A stretch of DNA of 64,000 nucleotides. Origin: Pedobacter quisquiliarum (lineage in GTDB: Bacteria > Bacteroidota > Bacteroidia > Sphingobacteriales > Sphingobacteriaceae). Position 1 is the stretch's first letter. Each line of letters starts with the position of its first letter. A program made the position numbers and the translations under genes. The notes under the pieces are model-generated. The model made no database searches. It was not told the DNA's origin and saw nothing but the letters and a program-made list of their open reading frames with translations. The stretch covers positions 186,001-250,000 of the forward strand of contig NZ_BMIL01000005.1 of assembly GCF_014642175.1 (NCBI RefSeq). Direction: 5' to 3'. Positions 61,803-64,000 of this stretch are shown here, in pieces.

Positions 61803-63029
61803 TTAAAGGGCTTTCCCCTTTTCATCATTAATATATAACCCGGAGAATGCCAGTCCCCAATTATGAATTGGCATTGTCCATTTTTTACTGATGTTTTTAA
61901 TGACCAGATACATGAGCTTCATCAGCGCCTGTTCGGACGAAAACGCACCTTTGGTCTTTGTTATTTTACGGATTTGCCGGTGGACACCCTCAATCGGATT
62001 GGTGGTGTAAATAATCTTGCGGATCCCTGCGTCGTATTCAAAGATTGCAGAAAGGTTCACCCAGTTATCCAACCAGGATTTGCAACTCAGCGGATATTTC
62101 TTACCCCATTTTTCTTCAAACTCCAGCAACCTTTCATAACCCTGCTGCTCATTATTTGCCCGGTAGATAGGCTTCATGTCGGCCATCACCGCTTTTTTAT
62201 CTTTCTCAGGAACATAACGCATGGAAGAGCGGATCTGGTGAACAATGCAAAGCTGCACCCTGGTCTTTGGAAAGATAGCTTCAACTGCTTAAGGGAAGCC
62301 TTTAAGCCCATCAATGCAAGCGATTAGAATATCTTCGACGCCTCGGGTTTTTAGATCAGTTAACACCGAAAGCCAGAATTTTGCGCCTTTATTTTCAGCT
62401 GTATACAGCCCTAAAACATCTTTTTTGCCTTCAATGTCTACGCCCAGGATATTGTAGATCGCACGCGTTTCAACTTCGCCATTTACCCTGACCTTGAAAA
62501 ACATACAATTCAGGAATACAAAGGGGTAAACCGCTTCTAACGGACGATTGCGCCATTCCTGCACCGCTGGAAGCACACTGTCGGGAATTCGGGAGATCTC
62601 AGCTGCAGAAATATCCATGGCGTACATTTCCTGGATATAATCACGCATAGCACGCGTGCTTATGCCCATGGCATATACGGAGAGGATATTGCCTTCCAGT
62701 TCTTCTGTAATGATCAGTTGGCGTTTGGGAACAACCTTAGGCTCAAAAGTACTGAGCCGATCACGGCCGGTTTTCAGTTCAAACTCCCCGGAACTTAAGC
62801 TACGCACTGTCTTTTTACTTTTGCCGTTTTTGCGATTGGGCTGACCATCTAGTTTACTCTCTGAGATGTGATGCTCAAGCTCGCCTTTTATCATCGATTC
62901 CAGAAAGTGTTTCATCATCGGGACTAATACCCCATCTGTGCCAGTCATTTTCTTGCCGGCATATAAGCCAGCTATAGCTTCCTTTTTGAAGCTTTCGAAA
63001 TCAAAATCTTCTTGTGTTGCCATGTTCAT
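61803..63029 (-). pseudogene. IS256-family (mutator) transposase broken by one stop
   Basis: Starts MNMATQEDFDFESFKKEAIA and runs in one frame to the C-terminus GLYINDEKGKAL. There is one in-frame stop (TAA after CIDGLKGFP, at 62289-62291), and the sequence then continues AVEAIFPKTRVQLCIVHQIR. A single base change (GAA to TAA is likely) accounts for it. Typical mutator features are present on both sides. The protein would be truncated at 246 residues without the third catalytic region, so it is inactive unless the stop is read through. Confidence 0.88.
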
Positions 63030-63077
63030 GTCGATAGTTTAAAGTTACACTATTGACACTGTTCATGAAACACCCTT

Positions 63078-63085
63078 TCTGTGAC
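63078..63085. repeat. 8-bp target duplication, right side of IS256 copy B
   Basis: TCTGTGAC directly after the right inverted repeat; identical to 60105-60112. See the left copy. Confidence 0.85.
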
Positions 63086-63301
63086 CCAAAAAGCCACATA
63101 AAACATGAATATCAATACTCAAATATTAACTTAACTTAAAAGACTTTTGGTCTCGAAAATGGGGAGTGTTATAATATAGGCATATTGCTACACTACGTTC
63201 ATGTTACTGACACAGTTTGTTAAATGCTCTCATAATTAGTCTAAAAACTGTTATATAAGGCTGTAGGTTTAATCTCTAGTTGTCATTACTTTCTGACAAG
63301 T

Positions 63302-63448
63302 ATGTTTAAATTCCTAAAAAGTTCTATTTCTAAGCGTATATTTGTAATCATGTCCCTGTATATGAAAAGATTTTTAGTCAATTTACTTCGTTTCTCTAAG
63401 CTACTAAGGTTTAACTTTAACCTTATAATTGATCTAGATGACAAGTAG
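63302..63448 (+). CDS. possible 48-residue basic peptide overlapping the flippase start
   Basis: An open frame from ATG 63302 to TAG 63446-63448, overlapping the flippase ATG (63438) by 11 bases. The product is Lys/Arg-rich and hydrophobic (MFKFLKSSISKRIFVIMSLY, then MKRFLVNLLRFSKLLRFNF), and could lie at a membrane. The overlap suggests translational coupling, but no homology is recognised and the frame could be chance. The rest of 63168-63437 contains no other gene. Confidence 0.25.
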   Translation: MFKFLKSSISKRIFVIMSLYMKRFLVNLLRFSKLLRFNFNLIIDLDDK

Positions 63449-64000
63449 TAAAGGGTTATTTAAGAGCATTGCTTCGCTTGGTGTCGTTCAGATCGCCAAT
63501 TATGTTTTACCACTAATATCTATTCCAATCATATCTCGCATAATCGGTCCGGAAAAACTAGGTGTGATTAACTATGCGGTTGCTTTCATTGCCTACTTCA
63601 ATATTCTAATTGGTTTTGGATTTGACCTAACAGCAACTCGAAGATTATCAAAAGAGCCTAAGAACATTCGTTTAAGAATAACAATTTTCAATGAGGTCCT
63701 TTGGTCTCAATTTCTTTTGCTAGTGGTTTCTTTAGTAGCGTACGTGATTTGTATTTACTTCCTTCCCCCTCTTGCAAAAGATAAAGAGGTTGCTGCGTAT
63801 ACATTCCTCATCTGCATCGGAACTTTCTTTTCTCAGAATTGGTTGTTTCAGGCTATGCATGATCTTCCTAAGATTGCCTGGATCAATTTCCTATTTAAGG
63901 TATTATTTACAATTATGATAATTATGAATATCAAAGAGGAGGATGATTATGTTCTACATCCTTTATTTACCGGTATGATGCATATTAGTATTTCGCTTTT
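63438..64000 (+). CDS. Wzx-type oligosaccharide flippase, 3' cut by window edge
   Basis: The frame is open from ATG 63438 to the end of the window (at least 187 residues). The N-terminus has the typical first-span sequence of the polysaccharide-transport (MATE/MOP) family: GLFKSIASLGVVQIANYVLP, then LISIPIISRIIGPEKLGVIN and a YAVAFIAYFNILIGFGFDLT stretch. TATRRLSKEPKNIRLRI and the later FFSQNWLFQAMHDLPKIAWI also match. At least five membrane spans are visible. It would flip a lipid-linked repeat unit across the inner membrane. It lies just beyond the IS pile-up. Confidence 0.9.
   Translation, partial: MTSSKGLFKSIASLGVVQIANYVLPLISIPIISRIIGPEKLGVINYAVAFIAYFNILIGFGFDLTATRRLSKEPKNIRLRITIFNEVLWSQFLLLVVSLVAYVICIYFLPPLAKDKEVAAYTFLICIGTFFSQNWLFQAMHDLPKIAWINFLFKVLFTIMIIMNIKEEDDYVLHPLFTGMMHISISL

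Larger units (their letters stand above)
60113..63077 (-). mobile_element. IS256 element with embedded IS110 (copy B)
   Basis: Bracketed by TCTGTGAC target duplications. The left end GGGAGTGTAACGCAAACTGT and the inverted right end AAGGGTGTTTCATGAACAGT align without gaps (15 of 24 identical including the TCA at the inner side). Length is 2965 bp, about twice a usual IS256, because an IS110 with its own transposase lies between the IS256 left end and the 3' end of the IS256 transposase gene. Copy A at 55910 has the same nesting, so either the composite moved as one unit or the region was duplicated. Confidence 0.85.
58936..63167 (+). mobile_element. IS3-family element interrupted by an IS256/IS110 insertion
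   Basis: The left end ACTCCCCTAAATCCGGACC (58936-) has a mirror at 63161-63167 and inward (reverse complement ACTCCCCATTTTCGAGACC). The conserved seven bases are ACTCCCC, then GACC or its match after several mismatches. The element's own orfAB (58993-60112) stops at the insertion point of copy B. About 80 bases of the IS3 right end lie beyond copy B (63086-63167). The IS3 is therefore split; target duplications of the IS3 itself are not clear. Confidence 0.7.

Noticed and set aside
1..64000. CRISPR arrays and tRNA/rRNA genes
   Set aside because: Looked for regular spaced repeats and cloverleaf or rRNA signatures; none were seen.

Overview
The window looks like chromosomal DNA of a Sphingobacteriaceae-type Bacteroidota, in the Pedobacter / Mucilaginibacter range. 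The support is TonB-dependent receptors, many short-signal lipoproteins with SC/AC lipoboxes, DUF4625 and DUF6266 proteins, GH92 and GH10 enzymes, many PAS-type hybrid-like histidine kinases, and start regions without clear Shine-Dalgarno sequences. No rRNA, tRNA or CRISPR array was seen. Species assignment from sequence alone is inference.

Region 1 (1-9240) is a surface-polysaccharide block. It has two GT4 glycosyltransferases, a glycerol-3-phosphate cytidylyltransferase with a CDP-glycerol glycerophosphotransferase (a teichoic-acid-like pair in a Gram-negative), an exostosin-like transferase, and three GH10 'xylanase' paralogs with altered active-site residues. The first GH10 gene has a leader that can fold into several competing stems. 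Region 2 (9300-13240, minus strand) holds a DUF6266 gene with a striking inverted repeat about 115 bp upstream. It is followed by a three-gene set resembling a phage lysis module (small membrane protein, exported CHAP-type hydrolase, lipoprotein with a C-terminal membrane segment). Region 3 (13500-20150) is a mannose/mannoside module: a GntR/UTRA regulator diverges from a mannose-6-phosphate-isomerase-like protein, a sugar MFS porter and a GH92 alpha-mannosidase, with candidate operators between.

Region 4 (20300-25210) carries two DUF2382 stress proteins, a large PAS histidine kinase with a C-terminal SpoIIAA/STAS-like domain, and a small HTH protein. Region 5 (25360-34200, minus strand) is metal/siderophore uptake: two DUF4625 lipoproteins, a TonB receptor with a duplicated 3' end, His/Cys-rich small membrane proteins, a PepSY membrane protein and a siderophore-type TonB receptor. 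Region 6 (34300-48200) mixes signalling (thioredoxin / catalytically incomplete PAS protein / response regulator; two more PAS kinases), GT2 glycosyltransferases, a kinase-less Wzc-like protein with an OmpA-domain protein, and a lipoprotein family that includes a 39-residue mini gene.

Region 7 (48250-64000) returns to polysaccharide synthesis: a TupA-like ATP-grasp protein, manC, a nucleotide-sugar dehydrogenase, glmS and, cut by the right edge, a Wzx-type flippase. It also contains a second DUF6266 operon with its own 23-bp perfect inverted repeat, and two paralogous zinc-ribbon microproteins. Between glmS and the flippase lies an insertion-sequence pile-up: a decayed IS256 carrying an IS110, and an IS3 interrupted by a second IS256 (8-bp target duplication) that also carries an IS110 at the same place.

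Most promising for novelty are the paired DUF6266 loci with shared inverted-repeat architecture and lysis-like neighbours, the GH10 trio inside a capsule-type cluster, and the zinc-ribbon microprotein family.
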